IMG/VR virus record: IMGVR_UViG_3300035070_003528
Span: 1-64,000 of that record
Direction: 5' to 3' (one strand)
From: a virus
Length of the DNA: 64,000 bases
Shown here: positions 42,223 through 51,523 of the stretch, one piece after another
Layout of the letters: each line of letters starts with the position of its first letter
Position numbering within the stretch: position 1 is the stretch's first letter
Notes under the pieces: model-generated
Told to the model about the DNA's origin: nothing
Database searches by the model: none
What the model saw: only the letters and a program-made list of their open reading frames with translations
Program-made: the position numbers and the translations under genes

Positions 42223-43358
42223 AATGTTCTCTTTATTTCCTTAACCACAACGGTCGTTGCCTTGCCAAGATTCTCTCCGAATTCATCACGAATAAACTTA
42301 GCCACTTGTTTTGTGTCAAATTCCGCAATGTGCTCTTGAATATTCGCCAACATATTAGGGAAAGTTTGCTGTGTTGCACTCAATGCCGCAACTGGAGCTA
42401 GTGGTTGTAGAATATCGTATCCGTTTTGCTGGTATTCAATTACAACTGCACCTAACGCAACTGCTTCTAACATAATCGTGCTATGCTGACCAACTACAAT
42501 TGTGTTGCCATTACGGCATAGAATCAGATTCTCCGGCGCGTTGTATGTCGTTAGTTTCTGGGGTAAATCACCGTATGTTCCTGCTTCTAGCTCAAACGGA
42601 TGTGGGCGAAACACGAAATCGAAACCAAGTTTTGTGGCAAAGTTGTGAAGGAAACTTGCATCTTGTGCTATGTTTCCAATGTATTCCTCTTGAAGTGTCG
42701 GGACAAAAAGCACGGTTTGCCGCCCACCGGATAGAGCATGTGCTTCTTCTCTACTCATGTTAACATATTTATCTAAATGGACAGGCCCAGATACAACCAG
42801 TTGGCTATTTTTCAACCCGGCAGCGATGTATTGCTTTTTAGTTGTGCTACTCCAAACAAACAGCTTGTCAACAAATTCACTTGCTGACTGTTGTTTATTC
42901 ATGGTAATCTGATCTCTGTCGCGCAATACACCCTCTTGAAAAGCGAATACTGGTACACCTGTTTCTTGTGCAAGGTAAGCAAGCGGTTTAGCAAAGAAGT
43001 TGTTACTGTGGAGAATCAAAACGGCCGTTGCGCTTGAAATTACATTGCGATAGGTTACGATTAATTCAGCCGCCTCTCTAACTGAGTATACTTGCCACCA
43101 AGGAGCAACCCCAGGCAACAATGGCATGTCTCTAAGCGTTCTCTCGACAATGCTGTCAACCAATTTGTCGTCACCGGGTTTAAATGATGTATACGAATGA
43201 ATGTACGGTTGACCAGACGCATTCATGTACAACAGCGGCGGGTCGATGTTGATGGCATTATTGGTTATCAACCAGCGCACATCTCGATCTGCCAATGCGT
43301 CAAATACCGGCTGTAATTTTTTCTTATGGTGTTCTCTACCACTGAATACTAAGATCAA
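42219..43358 (-). CDS. GT-B transferase (capsule/CDP-glycerol-type fold)
   Basis: 379 residues, TTG start with GGAGGA. Motifs LFVWSSTTKKQY, VVSGPVHLDKY, FVFRPHPFE and VVGQHSTIMLEAVALGAVV fit the superfamily of CDP-glycerol and capsule polysaccharide transferases. Likely transfers a sugar or nonulosonate made by this operon. Confidence 0.7.
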   Translation of the reverse strand: MILVFSGREHHKKKLQPVFDALADRDVRWLITNNAINIDPPLLYMNASGQPYIHSYTSFKPGDDKLVDSIVERTLRDMPLLPGVAPWWQVYSVREAAELIVTYRNVISSATAVLILHSNNFFAKPLAYLAQETGVPVFAFQEGVLRDRDQITMNKQQSASEFVDKLFVWSSTTKKQYIAAGLKNSQLVVSGPVHLDKYVNMSREEAHALSGGRQTVLFVPTLQEEYIGNIAQDASFLHNFATKLGFDFVFRPHPFELEAGTYGDLPQKLTTYNAPENLILCRNGNTIVVGQHSTIMLEAVALGAVVIEYQQNGYDILQPLAPVAALSATQQTFPNMLANIQEHIAEFDTKQVAKFIRDEFGENLGKATTVVVKEIKRTL

Positions 43359-43573
43359 CTAATTCCTCCAATCTTATGTTCTAGATCGGCTGTAACCTCA
43401 AGCCAATTTTCCGGCACTGAATTGTTTGGCGCATATTCCCACACAATAAACTCTGTTCTGTACCCCCTGCCGCATTTTTTGCACCTGAATATTTTGTAAT
43501 GCGACACAGAAATAGTTTCGCCACAAACGCAGTCAACAAAACATTGGGTATCTTCGCTGCTGTAATTAATCAT
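43355..43573 (-). CDS. Small zinc-ribbon protein
   Basis: 72 residues. Paired CVCGE and CKKCGR motifs, separated by a CFVD strand, form a ribbon close to the one at 17,886. Overlaps the start of the transferase gene. Function unknown. Confidence 0.5.
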   Translation of the reverse strand: MINYSSEDTQCFVDCVCGETISVSHYKIFRCKKCGRGYRTEFIVWEYAPNNSVPENWLEVTADLEHKIGGIS

Positions 43574-43595
43574 AGTACCCCACTAAATACTAGTA

Positions 43596-43757
43596 TCATA
43601 ATATTTTTTCTATGAACAGCCAGCCAATATGCAATTGGTTCGATCTTTGCTTATTAAATGTTTGAGCATTTTTGAAGTGATAAAGTCTAAATTTATTTGA
43701 TAAGCGAAGAACAACTTTGCCTATCTTGAAAATCTTTTTCAGTCTAAGATTGCTCAT
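43596..43757 (-). CDS. Small basic protein, 53 residues
   Basis: Lys/Arg/Phe-rich N-terminus (LKKIFKIGKVVLRLSNKF), possibly amphipathic and membrane-binding. ATG overlaps the upstream stop as ATGA with AGGAG. Confidence 0.5.
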   Translation of the reverse strand: MSNLRLKKIFKIGKVVLRLSNKFRLYHFKNAQTFNKQRSNQLHIGWLFIEKIL

Positions 43758-44665
43758 TGTAAGACTCCTGAAAAAAAACTAGCTTTCTCTGTATTTGCAA
43801 TATCATAATAAGTAATCTTTACATTTTCTGGAAATTGACGAACCAAGTTTTCGTCATAAGTTGGGAGTAATACCTCCTCGCAGTTATGTAATCCAATAGC
43901 ATCCTGTAATTCAATTTGTTCGTGCTGTGCTAGTTGTGGGAATGTTTTCATAAACTTACGCCATTCTGTGTTGTTAGGAAACCCGATAACCAGTTTTTTG
44001 TCACCGAGTTCAATAGACTGGAACATAACCAATGCCTTCCAATCAAATCGACTGTCGTAATACATTCCAATTGTTTTCTTTCGCAATTCAGTTGGGCGAG
44101 GACGAGTTGGCACATCAAGCCCAGCAGAAACAACTTTCTTTATTTTATTCTTCAATAGAAATTGACGCTCTTGTTCGTGACTAACAACTAGGCTTATTTT
44201 GTTATACCAACGCAGAAAATCCATATGCTGGCGGTCTAGTATACTACTGGTTTTAACGGCCGTCGCTTTACCAACGTGTTCAACTGCTTGCCAAATAACT
44301 GGATTGTGTAAATCGAACGAGACAATCAGTTCGTCAAAATTAATCATATCCAGAATGCTAGTAATATCATTGTGTGGATAATACCAAAAGCGCAGTCGAT
44401 CAATACCCAGAACTTTCCACGCTGGCAATGAAGTAGTATCAATATTGATACCATCTAACACACCGGGCATAGCGATTTCATTGAATGATTTATCCCGTTC
44501 GGCCGTTGTGCTACTACGTGAAACAATTGGGATAATACTAATACCGAGTTTGGTAAATGGGTCAGAAAGTTGTGCTGACGCGATTACAATTCGCTCTGAT
44601 GTTGGGGTGCGCAATATCTCAGCCAGCAGTAATTCAGACGAACGGGTTACGATGAATAACTTCAA
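43754..44665 (-). CDS. Probable glycosyltransferase
   Basis: 303 residues from a TTG at 44665 after GGAGGAG, overlapping the upstream stop as TTGA. Rossmann-like N-terminal half (LKLFIVTRSSELLLAE) and a C-terminal half with VVSAGLDVPTRP and LVIGFPNNTEW, loosely GT-B-like. No catalytic motif is certain; context with three transferases supports the call. Confidence 0.5.
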   Translation of the reverse strand: MKLFIVTRSSELLLAEILRTPTSERIVIASAQLSDPFTKLGISIIPIVSRSSTTAERDKSFNEIAMPGVLDGINIDTTSLPAWKVLGIDRLRFWYYPHNDITSILDMINFDELIVSFDLHNPVIWQAVEHVGKATAVKTSSILDRQHMDFLRWYNKISLVVSHEQERQFLLKNKIKKVVSAGLDVPTRPRPTELRKKTIGMYYDSRFDWKALVMFQSIELGDKKLVIGFPNNTEWRKFMKTFPQLAQHEQIELQDAIGLHNCEEVLLPTYDENLVRQFPENVKITYYDIANTEKASFFSGVLQ

Positions 44666-45849
44666 ATTCGCTCCTCCCATGTGCTAATGTAACTAGCAAC
44701 GGCCGTTTTGCCCACTGCTCCGCGATTGATGTCAAGCACACTGTTGTTCCAATTGTGTTGCATAATAACGTTCTGTAACTCAGCTATGTTTTTTGTTGGC
44801 AACACGTCATTGAACTGCAACTCATCAAGTTTGCTTACAATCGCACGTGCGACTCGTTCTGTTGCAGGTGCATCTAATCCACATGCCGCAATGTACTCTA
44901 CATCTGGGTCTGGCTCGAAAAACGCTGTTGTTGCATACTCTAGTAATTCACTAACACTGAGGCAACTTGGACGATTGGCGTATCCATCGTCCTCTGGTTC
45001 GCCAAATGAAACAACTGGTTTGTTTTGTAACATTGCGTCGAGTTCCGTAATACAACCAACCCGATTTACCACAGCGTCACACGCTGCAATTACATTAAAC
45101 ACAGTGTCTTGGGTAACGCAGACGTAGTTACGCTCGTCGCACCAGCGTTGTATTTCAATGACATCTTCCATTGGGTGCGGTTTTACAAGTATTTGCCAAG
45201 ATGGATTCTCGTCGTGCAGAGCATCAACGGCCGTCATGAAGCGTTGGCGTTCTCTCATTTCGTTTTGCGCAAATACCAGCGGGTCTTCTCTTCCGCTGAT
45301 TTTTGTAACGCCTAGGTCATGCCAGTCGCTTTTGTTAAACTGTGTGTCTTGAAACGCGAATTTTGCTTGTGGAAATGATGTGAATACACCAACAACCGGG
45401 TCATCTCCAAGTCCGTATTTGGCACGTACTTTGTCGCAATCGTCAATTAGATTCGTGTGGGTGTAATGCACATCGAAACGGGGGCAACCAGTTACAACTG
45501 CGTCGGTTGTAGTAAATTGTTTGGCAACGTGTTCGTTCCACGATAGGAATAAATCAATTTTTCCATCTTGACTGTTTACAAACCACTGCTCTTGTTCGAC
45601 AGTGTTCGGCCGTCCTTCTGTTGGCATTACAATACTGTATGGCGCACGACGAATAATTTCTTCATTACGAAAACCAATTGCATGGTTCAGTATCACAACA
45701 TGAGGCTTGAATAATTCCATTGTTTCTCGCCACAAGTCGATTGAAACAGCTATTACATCATAATTACGTAACTCAACCAAGCGTTTTTTGACCAACAAAC
45801 ATGGAATTGTGTCTCGATAACGACTGTCTACAAAAATTGCTACTCTCAT
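44662..45849 (-). CDS. GT-B transferase (CDP-glycerol/capsule type)
   Basis: 395 residues. DLFLSWNEHVAKQF, VTGCPRFDVHY, ILVKPHPMEDV, ACDAVVNRVGCITELDAMLQNKPVVSFG: the order of motifs in CDP-glycerol glycerophosphotransferase-like and surface polysaccharide enzymes. First enzyme of the glycan operon. Acceptor unknown. Confidence 0.7.
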   Translation of the reverse strand: MRVAIFVDSRYRDTIPCLLVKKRLVELRNYDVIAVSIDLWRETMELFKPHVVILNHAIGFRNEEIIRRAPYSIVMPTEGRPNTVEQEQWFVNSQDGKIDLFLSWNEHVAKQFTTTDAVVTGCPRFDVHYTHTNLIDDCDKVRAKYGLGDDPVVGVFTSFPQAKFAFQDTQFNKSDWHDLGVTKISGREDPLVFAQNEMRERQRFMTAVDALHDENPSWQILVKPHPMEDVIEIQRWCDERNYVCVTQDTVFNVIAACDAVVNRVGCITELDAMLQNKPVVSFGEPEDDGYANRPSCLSVSELLEYATTAFFEPDPDVEYIAACGLDAPATERVARAIVSKLDELQFNDVLPTKNIAELQNVIMQHNWNNSVLDINRGAVGKTAVASYISTWEERI

Positions 45850-46010
45850 GCAATCATGTACTCCATCAACGTAGGCAGGGGCAAAACAGTCGTATGCTTA
45901 TCCCCGTGGTGTCGGCCTACAAAGATTAGACTAGCACCACTGGTTGACCACACGAACGAAACAATTGGTGTGTTGCAGTCCTTGCAGCGAAGCAATACGC
46001 TAGTTGCCAT
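45846..46010 (-). CDS. Small zinc-knuckle protein, 54 residues
   Basis: Single CxxC knuckle (RCKDCN) then a beta-rich stretch with an RHHGDKH cluster. TAATG and ATGA couplings to both neighbours. Confidence 0.5.
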   Translation of the reverse strand: MATSVLLRCKDCNTPIVSFVWSTSGASLIFVGRHHGDKHTTVLPLPTLMEYMIA

Positions 46011-46210
46011 TAAGAAAAGAAAATTCGGTTCAGAGTTGCTTTTAGCTGGGACAGGAATTGACCAAGTTGTTCCTGGTTGCCAGTGTCAACATTACGGCCG
46101 TGATTCAACACGACTTCCCACACTCGTTGGGCATCTGCCAAAGACACCGGTTCTCCCTGTGCCATTTTTGCGAATGCTGCTGTTTGTAATTCTAGGTTAA
46201 GATTGTTCAT
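46010..46210 (-). CDS. Small unknown protein, first gene of glycan operon
   Basis: 66 residues, helical. AAGGAG seven bases before the ATG at 46210, directly after two tandem terminator hairpins. No family recognised. Confidence 0.5.
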   Translation of the reverse strand: MNNLNLELQTAAFAKMAQGEPVSLADAQRVWEVVLNHGRNVDTGNQEQLGQFLSQLKATLNRIFFS

Positions 46211-46225
46211 AATTCTCCTTAAAAT

Positions 46226-46249
46226 AAAAAATGCGCCACTGTGGGCGCA
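46226..46249 (-). terminator. Second of two tandem terminators in the glycan leader
   Basis: On the minus strand TGCGCC/GGCGCA stem with six Ts after it. Confidence 0.75.
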
Positions 46250-46253
46250 AATT

Positions 46254-46288
46254 AAAAAGCAACTAGCCCATCAGGTGGTTCTAGTTGC
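46254..46288 (-). terminator. First of two tandem terminators in the glycan leader
   Basis: On the minus strand GCAACTAG/CTAGTTGC, perfect 8-bp stem with further inner pairs, followed by TTTTT. The left arm begins within a few bases of the predicted start of transcription. Confidence 0.75.
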
Positions 46289-46289
46289 C

Positions 46290-46317
46290 ATTATATCATC
46301 GTTATACGAAATGTCAA
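46290..46317 (-). promoter_or_regulatory. Near-consensus promoter of the glycan operon
   Basis: TTGACA (46317-46312), 16-base spacer, TATAAT (46295-46290). The -35 box overlaps the TGA of the neck-protein gene, the same layout as at 11,335-11,340. Two terminators follow at once. Confidence 0.8.
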
Positions 46318-46826
46318 CGATTGAATATTTGTTGCAATGCGTTTCCTATTTTTTGCGCAGCTTGTTGTAAATAACTATCTGCGCGAGTAACCGAATAGCG
46401 ACTCTCGCCGGTTCGTCGTATATCTATTCCAATCTCAGCCCCTATTTCTGTCACGTTGCGCCAACCGTGCTGCCTATGAAATGCGGCTTGCTTTGCATTA
46501 TCATGCACATATGGTGAATATGTAGCTGGATTATCGACGGTTGTAGACGATCCAAACGGAGAATTGACCGCCCAACTTGGCCCAAGATTTTGACTACGGG
46601 GGTCAACACGGCCATTTGCGTGAACTAACCCACTGCCACGTACCCAATATGGAACAGGCGGTCTGTTTCCAGCATTTTCTGGGGGGTACACACGTGCCTC
46701 TCGTACAAAGTCGTATCCAATGCGACGAGAAATATCTTGAACTTGTAATGTCGCTTCTTGTTCAACACGTGCGGCGAAAATAAGATTCGCTTTGTTCACA
46801 ATATAAGCGCGTAAATCTACTGCCAT
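46314..46826 (-). CDS. Neck / HK97 gp10-like head-tail protein
   Basis: 170 residues. Helical N-terminus followed by NPATYSPYVHDNAKQAAFHRQHGW and a helical C-terminus with QQAAQKIGNALQQI, the pattern of phage gp10-like neck or tail-completion proteins (Y-x-P-Y-V motif). Directly follows the portal gene. Confidence 0.65.
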   Translation of the reverse strand: MAVDLRAYIVNKANLIFAARVEQEATLQVQDISRRIGYDFVREARVYPPENAGNRPPVPYWVRGSGLVHANGRVDPRSQNLGPSWAVNSPFGSSTTVDNPATYSPYVHDNAKQAAFHRQHGWRNVTEIGAEIGIDIRRTGESRYSVTRADSYLQQAAQKIGNALQQIFNR

Positions 46827-48421
46827 TGTTCAAACAACTCGTTTAGTTCTTCTTCTGTGGCAATCGCTTTCAGGCCAGTCGTTATCTCATCAAATATATC
46901 CCTAGGAATAATATTTGTTTCAAACGGCCGTGCTAGAGCATCGCCCTGTCGTTCTAGATTGCGACGAGCCACAGTACGGTATCGTTTTAGTTCTGCCCGA
47001 ACCCCCTCTTGAACTGCTTTTACGTTAACTTCATTACCGATTGCCGGTTCGTCATTTCGGCTCATTTGATTTGTTATTGATTCAGGATCTTGAAAATCGC
47101 TGAGATTACCCACTTCCGGCGGTTTTGCTTGGTCGCGCCCAGAAACATCTGCAATGCCAAAGAACTGAGCCACGAAACTACTGTTTGTCGCCAGGGGCAT
47201 CGGCAAATCGCCAAGTCCTTCCATTCCCTCTGGATCAACCAACGGTGCATCACCATCGTTCTCACGCATTTCATTAACTGTTCGCCAACGACTGTAAATC
47301 ATGCTCTCTTGAATATTTAGCGCACGGTCGTATGTGCGGGGGTCTTCGTACATAGCATAAACTTCGTCATTGGGATAAAACCGCTTAATGACTTGGTTTT
47401 GGATATGATCTTGGAGCATGATAAACAGGGGATAATATACCTGCTCTTTGAGAATCTTATCCATTTCCTTAAGGCCTTCTCCAGATGTCAATCCATTACT
47501 ATGAATTGGGAAGCCGAAGAAAATCGTATCTATTTCATCACGATTCATCTGCTGCGCCAAGATGGTTTGTAGTTCATTTTGTGTAAAACCAAGCGACTTT
47601 GTATCAATCTGTCCCGCACGGGTTACGGCAATTGTACTTCCCTCGTCCTGCCAATCCCGTTTAATCTGTGCTTTGGCTACCTCGAAGTCTGCGGGTGAAA
47701 GGTCTGGATCTAGGCTAACTAAGGTCAGTGGCAATCCGCGATTTTCATTAAACAGCTTATCCTGAGACTTTTGTAAACCAAGTTGGATTTGCGCCGGAGC
47801 AATAGCAGCTAAAAACGGTGGCAAACTGCGCCAGTAGTCGGACGGATCGGCATATCGTATCCACAGAATATAACGACCGTCTATTATGATTGGTTTAGCA
47901 TCGTTCTCTCTGGGGAAGTAGGCGAATTTGGTGACGTAGTTATTTTTATCTTTAATTGGTTCTATTTGGTGAGAATTAATAGGCCAAATTTCGACAAGTT
48001 CATCGGAGTTATCCGTGTTAGGAGCAAGAAACGCAAATGCGCCCTTGCGACTGGTTTGCAGATGACTCATTAAATAACCAAGCAAATAACTTTTGGTCAT
48101 CCACGGGTTTGGGTTATGGTATATATCGAGGAACGGATGATCTAAGTCGTCAATCATCTTGCGCGACTCGCCTTTTCGTTTCATCCTGAATTTTGCTGCC
48201 CAAACATTTCTGTTTATTAGCTGAATATCAGCGTACACCCAGCCAATGATACTCAATAAACGAATAAGTTCTTCTTCTGTGTACGCATCCCAATTCACTG
48301 CCTGACTGTCATAAATGCTTACATCACTGCCAATATATCGTGGCACAGATTGTGTTAGTGCGGCTTTTGAGAACCGACTTACCATCCAATTGCCAACTGT
48401 TCCAAGAAAACTATCTGCCAT
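46817..48421 (-). CDS. Portal protein
   Basis: 534 residues. N-terminal wing, then central stem/crown region (GWVYADIQLINRNVW, PNPWMTKSYLLGYLM, QTILAQQMNRDEI, PIHSNGLTSGEG) typical of the HK97-family portal that forms the dodecameric DNA gate. The charged C-terminus (RNDEPAIGNEVNVK, then long helix) is of usual length. It sits between the terminase and neck genes. Confidence 0.88.
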   Translation of the reverse strand: MADSFLGTVGNWMVSRFSKAALTQSVPRYIGSDVSIYDSQAVNWDAYTEEELIRLLSIIGWVYADIQLINRNVWAAKFRMKRKGESRKMIDDLDHPFLDIYHNPNPWMTKSYLLGYLMSHLQTSRKGAFAFLAPNTDNSDELVEIWPINSHQIEPIKDKNNYVTKFAYFPRENDAKPIIIDGRYILWIRYADPSDYWRSLPPFLAAIAPAQIQLGLQKSQDKLFNENRGLPLTLVSLDPDLSPADFEVAKAQIKRDWQDEGSTIAVTRAGQIDTKSLGFTQNELQTILAQQMNRDEIDTIFFGFPIHSNGLTSGEGLKEMDKILKEQVYYPLFIMLQDHIQNQVIKRFYPNDEVYAMYEDPRTYDRALNIQESMIYSRWRTVNEMRENDGDAPLVDPEGMEGLGDLPMPLATNSSFVAQFFGIADVSGRDQAKPPEVGNLSDFQDPESITNQMSRNDEPAIGNEVNVKAVQEGVRAELKRYRTVARRNLERQGDALARPFETNIIPRDIFDEITTGLKAIATEEELNELFEQWQ

Positions 48422-48436
48422 TATTAATCTCCGCGA

Positions 48437-50041
48437 TTACTCGATATGGATAAGACCAAATGAAAGAGGTACAACGCAGAACTCAATAGCAGCAAGGCAC
48501 AGCACGAATGCCATAGCTAGGTCATCGTGCATCCCCTTCGGTGCTTTATTTGTTCCGCTCTCTACCACACTCATTTGATCGTAAGTTTCTTCATCGTAAA
48601 ATATACAATCACCAGCCTTTAGGCGTTTTGCCGCTTCGTGAAAAGCCAGTGGTTTACTTGCGCTATTTTGTGTCCAACCCGTTTTTCTACTACGTTCAGA
48701 TGCCGCCCAGCCTTTCAACAGGCGCAAGTTACTGTTGTCCTGTAGCCAATTTTTCACGGTTCTCCCATGCTCATTTAGCTCGAACAACACAGCGGCACTA
48801 TTATAAAATCTTCCAATAAGGTCAATATAAAATGAAAATAAAGTTGGTTCAATGTGTTCGTTAAGAACAGCTACTTGCTCTTTTGTGCTTATTTTCATTA
48901 CGCTTAATGCGCTGTCATCGCTTGCAGCTAGTCCTTCTGCTGGATCGGCCGTGACGACATACCGTTCCTCTGGAATAGGCAGTTCGTAAATACGCAATCC
49001 TGGCACAATGGGCAACTCGTTTTCTTGCCCCATTTCATCAAATTCTTCTATTCCGTCACCAACAAGGCCGTCACCGCCCACGAACACAATTGGCTTGCGG
49101 GGTTGGTAGCACTTGTCTAGCCAAGTTTTTTTAAACCGTTTATTCACGCTTTTTGGTGCAAGTGCTTCTTCTGGATGGGCAGGGAATGTTTCGTAAATAT
49201 AATCCAACGTCCCGTCCATGTTTTCAGACAGTTCTTTTTGTTTCTCGTACCATTCTAATGTGCGACCTGGAACAACATCGTATGGAATAAAACTAGGCGT
49301 GTATTCCGTCTGCCCTCGCATTGCCCCTTTGTACAATTCTGTAAACGTACTTTGCGGTCTGCTCTTGTCCGTTTTACTGACAAGAAACAACTTTCCTTTT
49401 AACCCAACTGTTGGGGCAAGGTTCAGCAGCACTTGTTGAAGTGAAATATTACTGCGATACAATAGTGCGGCTTCATCAATTAGTACATGTGTTGCGGAAT
49501 AAGAATCCCCTTTGTGAGAGGAAAGCGCAAAACAAACAGAACCGTTGGCTAATCTCCATTCTGTCTTTGTGTCACGTACTGTTTCGCTACGCATCCAAAA
49601 CGGTAGCGATTCGTAAATCCCTTTTATCTTCTCCAGTAATTCTTGCGCCTCTATTTCACCGCGAGACAGGATTAAAATAAAAGCTTTGGGGCGAAATAAC
49701 ATCTCGTACACAAAATAAACCAATGCCAGTGTGGTCATGCCAACCTGTCGCGCCTTTAGGCACACAACACGATTGAGGGTATAGAATTTGCGAAGCGCAT
49801 CAAGCTGGTTATCGTACTCTACATCGGTATCCCACAGCACAAACGGGACAGATCGTTTCTCGTCATTGGAAAACACATAGACATAGTTAATAATCCAGTA
49901 AACTAGACCGAATGGCGTAGTTAGACTATCTGCCATGCACCTGTCTAGTTCTCTGATTATTTCCGGCTTACCATACCCGTTTGGGTCGCCGTCTGGACGT
50001 TCCGATACGTATTTTATGCCATCGAATGCATTGTTTCGCAT
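48437..50041 (-). CDS. terL: Terminase large subunit
   Basis: 534 residues. ATPase: CLKARQVGMTT Walker A variant (94-104), VLIDEAAL Walker B (187-194), coupling motif in LVSKTD. Nuclease: VTADPAEG with Asp366 and a late MHDDLAMA (about 504-511). It cuts and pumps DNA through the portal. Confidence 0.92.
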   Translation of the reverse strand: MRNNAFDGIKYVSERPDGDPNGYGKPEIIRELDRCMADSLTTPFGLVYWIINYVYVFSNDEKRSVPFVLWDTDVEYDNQLDALRKFYTLNRVVCLKARQVGMTTLALVYFVYEMLFRPKAFILILSRGEIEAQELLEKIKGIYESLPFWMRSETVRDTKTEWRLANGSVCFALSSHKGDSYSATHVLIDEAALLYRSNISLQQVLLNLAPTVGLKGKLFLVSKTDKSRPQSTFTELYKGAMRGQTEYTPSFIPYDVVPGRTLEWYEKQKELSENMDGTLDYIYETFPAHPEEALAPKSVNKRFKKTWLDKCYQPRKPIVFVGGDGLVGDGIEEFDEMGQENELPIVPGLRIYELPIPEERYVVTADPAEGLAASDDSALSVMKISTKEQVAVLNEHIEPTLFSFYIDLIGRFYNSAAVLFELNEHGRTVKNWLQDNSNLRLLKGWAASERSRKTGWTQNSASKPLAFHEAAKRLKAGDCIFYDEETYDQMSVVESGTNKAPKGMHDDLAMAFVLCLAAIEFCVVPLSFGLIHIE

Positions 50042-50073
50042 AACGACATAATATCACAAACGTTGTCAATAGT

Positions 50074-50682
50074 CTATTGGTCTACTATTTTGTACTCACC
50101 CTCTATGCTCTCGTCATTTAATTGTGGCCTTGGTGGACTCAGTTCGGCAGCGTGTTGCTTATGAACCTCAAGATAATAATCAAACGAGAACCGAGTTTGG
50201 TCTATCTCGACCTTTTTGGGAACTTCGATAGGAACCAAGCTGGCCTGTTTAGTCATCAGCCTGTCCAATGCTTTGAGCAGCGTATCTTTTGCTTTTACAT
50301 AATGCCCAATGTCATTAATTGTTAGCCCATCATCATCTAAAAAATCAGCTAAGGTTCCTAATTCCTCAATATCTTCTAGCACATTGTTTATTTGTTCGTC
50401 AGTTTGGTCTAACTGTCTGACCAGAATCCCCTCTGCGAGTCTTTCTCTATTCTCTTTTGTTTCTTGTCGCACCGCGAGAAGATCTCGATAAGCAGTCATA
50501 TTTGAATAAGCAGGCATATGTTCAGCAAACCACGGTAATTTACGTGCTTCTTCTGATATACGCTGGTATGTCCAGTCATCATTAGGCCGAGCCATCATCA
50601 TTTCCATGATCATAGTTCGTCTTTCGTCAATTATTTTTTCACTCATTGTATTTGCGGTTGCCCCGCGTCTTTTTCTTGGCAC
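50074..50682 (-). CDS. Terminase small subunit-like protein (GTG start)
   Basis: 202 residues. The basic N-terminus (PRKRRGATAN) precedes a helical region and an acidic middle (TDEQINNVLEDIEELG), ending in a portal/TerL-type interaction tail. Located just upstream of terL, as expected for the DNA-recognition subunit. A GTG at 50682 follows AAAGGA. Confidence 0.6.
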   Translation of the reverse strand: MPRKRRGATANTMSEKIIDERRTMIMEMMMARPNDDWTYQRISEEARKLPWFAEHMPAYSNMTAYRDLLAVRQETKENRERLAEGILVRQLDQTDEQINNVLEDIEELGTLADFLDDDGLTINDIGHYVKAKDTLLKALDRLMTKQASLVPIEVPKKVEIDQTRFSFDYYLEVHKQHAAELSPPRPQLNDESIEGEYKIVDQ

Positions 50683-50723
50683 TTTATTACTATTCCTTTT
50701 TTATTGTAATCGTCTATGATTTA

Positions 50724-50752
50724 TTGTAATACATAACGAACACCCCTATCAA
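50724..50752. promoter_or_regulatory. Two face-to-face promoters sharing the same boxes
   Basis: Plus strand: TTGTAA (50724-50729), 17 bases, TATCAA (50747-50752). Minus strand: the same bases read TTGATA, 17 bases, TTACAA. Each -35 is the other's -10, so the plus (methyltransferase) and minus (terminase) operons should compete for polymerase. Confidence 0.5.
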
Positions 50753-50761
50753 GGACAATGT

Positions 50762-51052
50762 ATGATTAGTATACCAGAAAAGTTCTTATGCCCTAATTGT
50801 CTATCGTCACACAAGTTGGACGAAAACATGTTATTTGTTATAGACAGTCTGGAAATGCTAGACAATCCGGATTGGCATCCAATAATTTGCCCAACATGCG
50901 GCATCGATTTTATTATCACAGACGAATTTCGTTGTTTTATCCCAGATGAACCGACGATTGTTTCGGCTGAAACACAAAACGAGTTACTTGCCATGAAAAC
51001 AGTTGTTGCGGTAATGGGCGTATGGCGAACAAAAAAACCGGAGGCAAATTAA
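50762..51052 (+). CDS. Zinc-ribbon protein
   Basis: 96 residues. CPNC and CPTC knuckles near residues 10-14 and 43-46 give a four-Cys ribbon; helical C-terminus with Lys/Arg. TAATG coupling to the methyltransferase fragment. Confidence 0.55.
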   Translation: MISIPEKFLCPNCLSSHKLDENMLFVIDSLEMLDNPDWHPIICPTCGIDFIITDEFRCFIPDEPTIVSAETQNELLAMKTVVAVMGVWRTKKPEAN

Positions 51053-51495
51053 TGAATGTACTATCGCTTTTTGACGGAATGAGTTGTGGGCAAATCGCGC
51101 TACATCGCGCTGGGATTAAATTTGATAAATACTATGCCAGTGAAATAGATAAATATGCAATCGCCGTGACTCAGCACAACTATCCCAGCACAACCCAATT
51201 GGGTGATGTTACAAAATGGAGAGAGTGGGATATTGATTGGGAGTCGATTGGGTTAATTATTGGGGGATCTCCATGCCAAGGGCTTTCCCAATCTGGGGCT
51301 GGGGCTGGATTAAAAGACGAGCGTAGTGCATTGTTTTTTGTGTTTATGGATATACTGCGCCACGTACAATCATTAAATAGCAATGTGGTATTTTTGCTGG
51401 AAAATGTTGTGCCTCGTAAAAAAGAGTGGGCAGAGAACATGACGGAAGCATTATTTTTGGCGTATATGGGCAGCAATTGGGAAAGAGTTGACTAG
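51052..51495 (+). CDS. DNA cytosine-5 methyltransferase, N-terminal part (split gene)
   Basis: 147 residues. LSLFDGMSCGQIAL (motif I), the motif II acidic ASEID, and IIGGSPCQGLSQ with the catalytic Cys75 (motif IV) and FLLENVVPRKKEW (motif VI). The frame ends in 12 unrelated residues (LAYMGSNWERVD) where the target-recognition half should continue. The C-terminal half is encoded at 52,155-52,844, after an inserted HNH gene. GGAGG ribosome binding site. Confidence 0.85.
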   Translation: MNVLSLFDGMSCGQIALHRAGIKFDKYYASEIDKYAIAVTQHNYPSTTQLGDVTKWREWDIDWESIGLIIGGSPCQGLSQSGAGAGLKDERSALFFVFMDILRHVQSLNSNVVFLLENVVPRKKEWAENMTEALFLAYMGSNWERVD

Positions 51496-51523
51496 TATCG
51501 GCATCTAATTTATAATTACTGGT

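Noticed and set aside
45856-46200. Plus-strand 114-residue frame
   Set aside because: It is antisense to two coupled small minus-strand genes and has no ribosome site or protein-like features.
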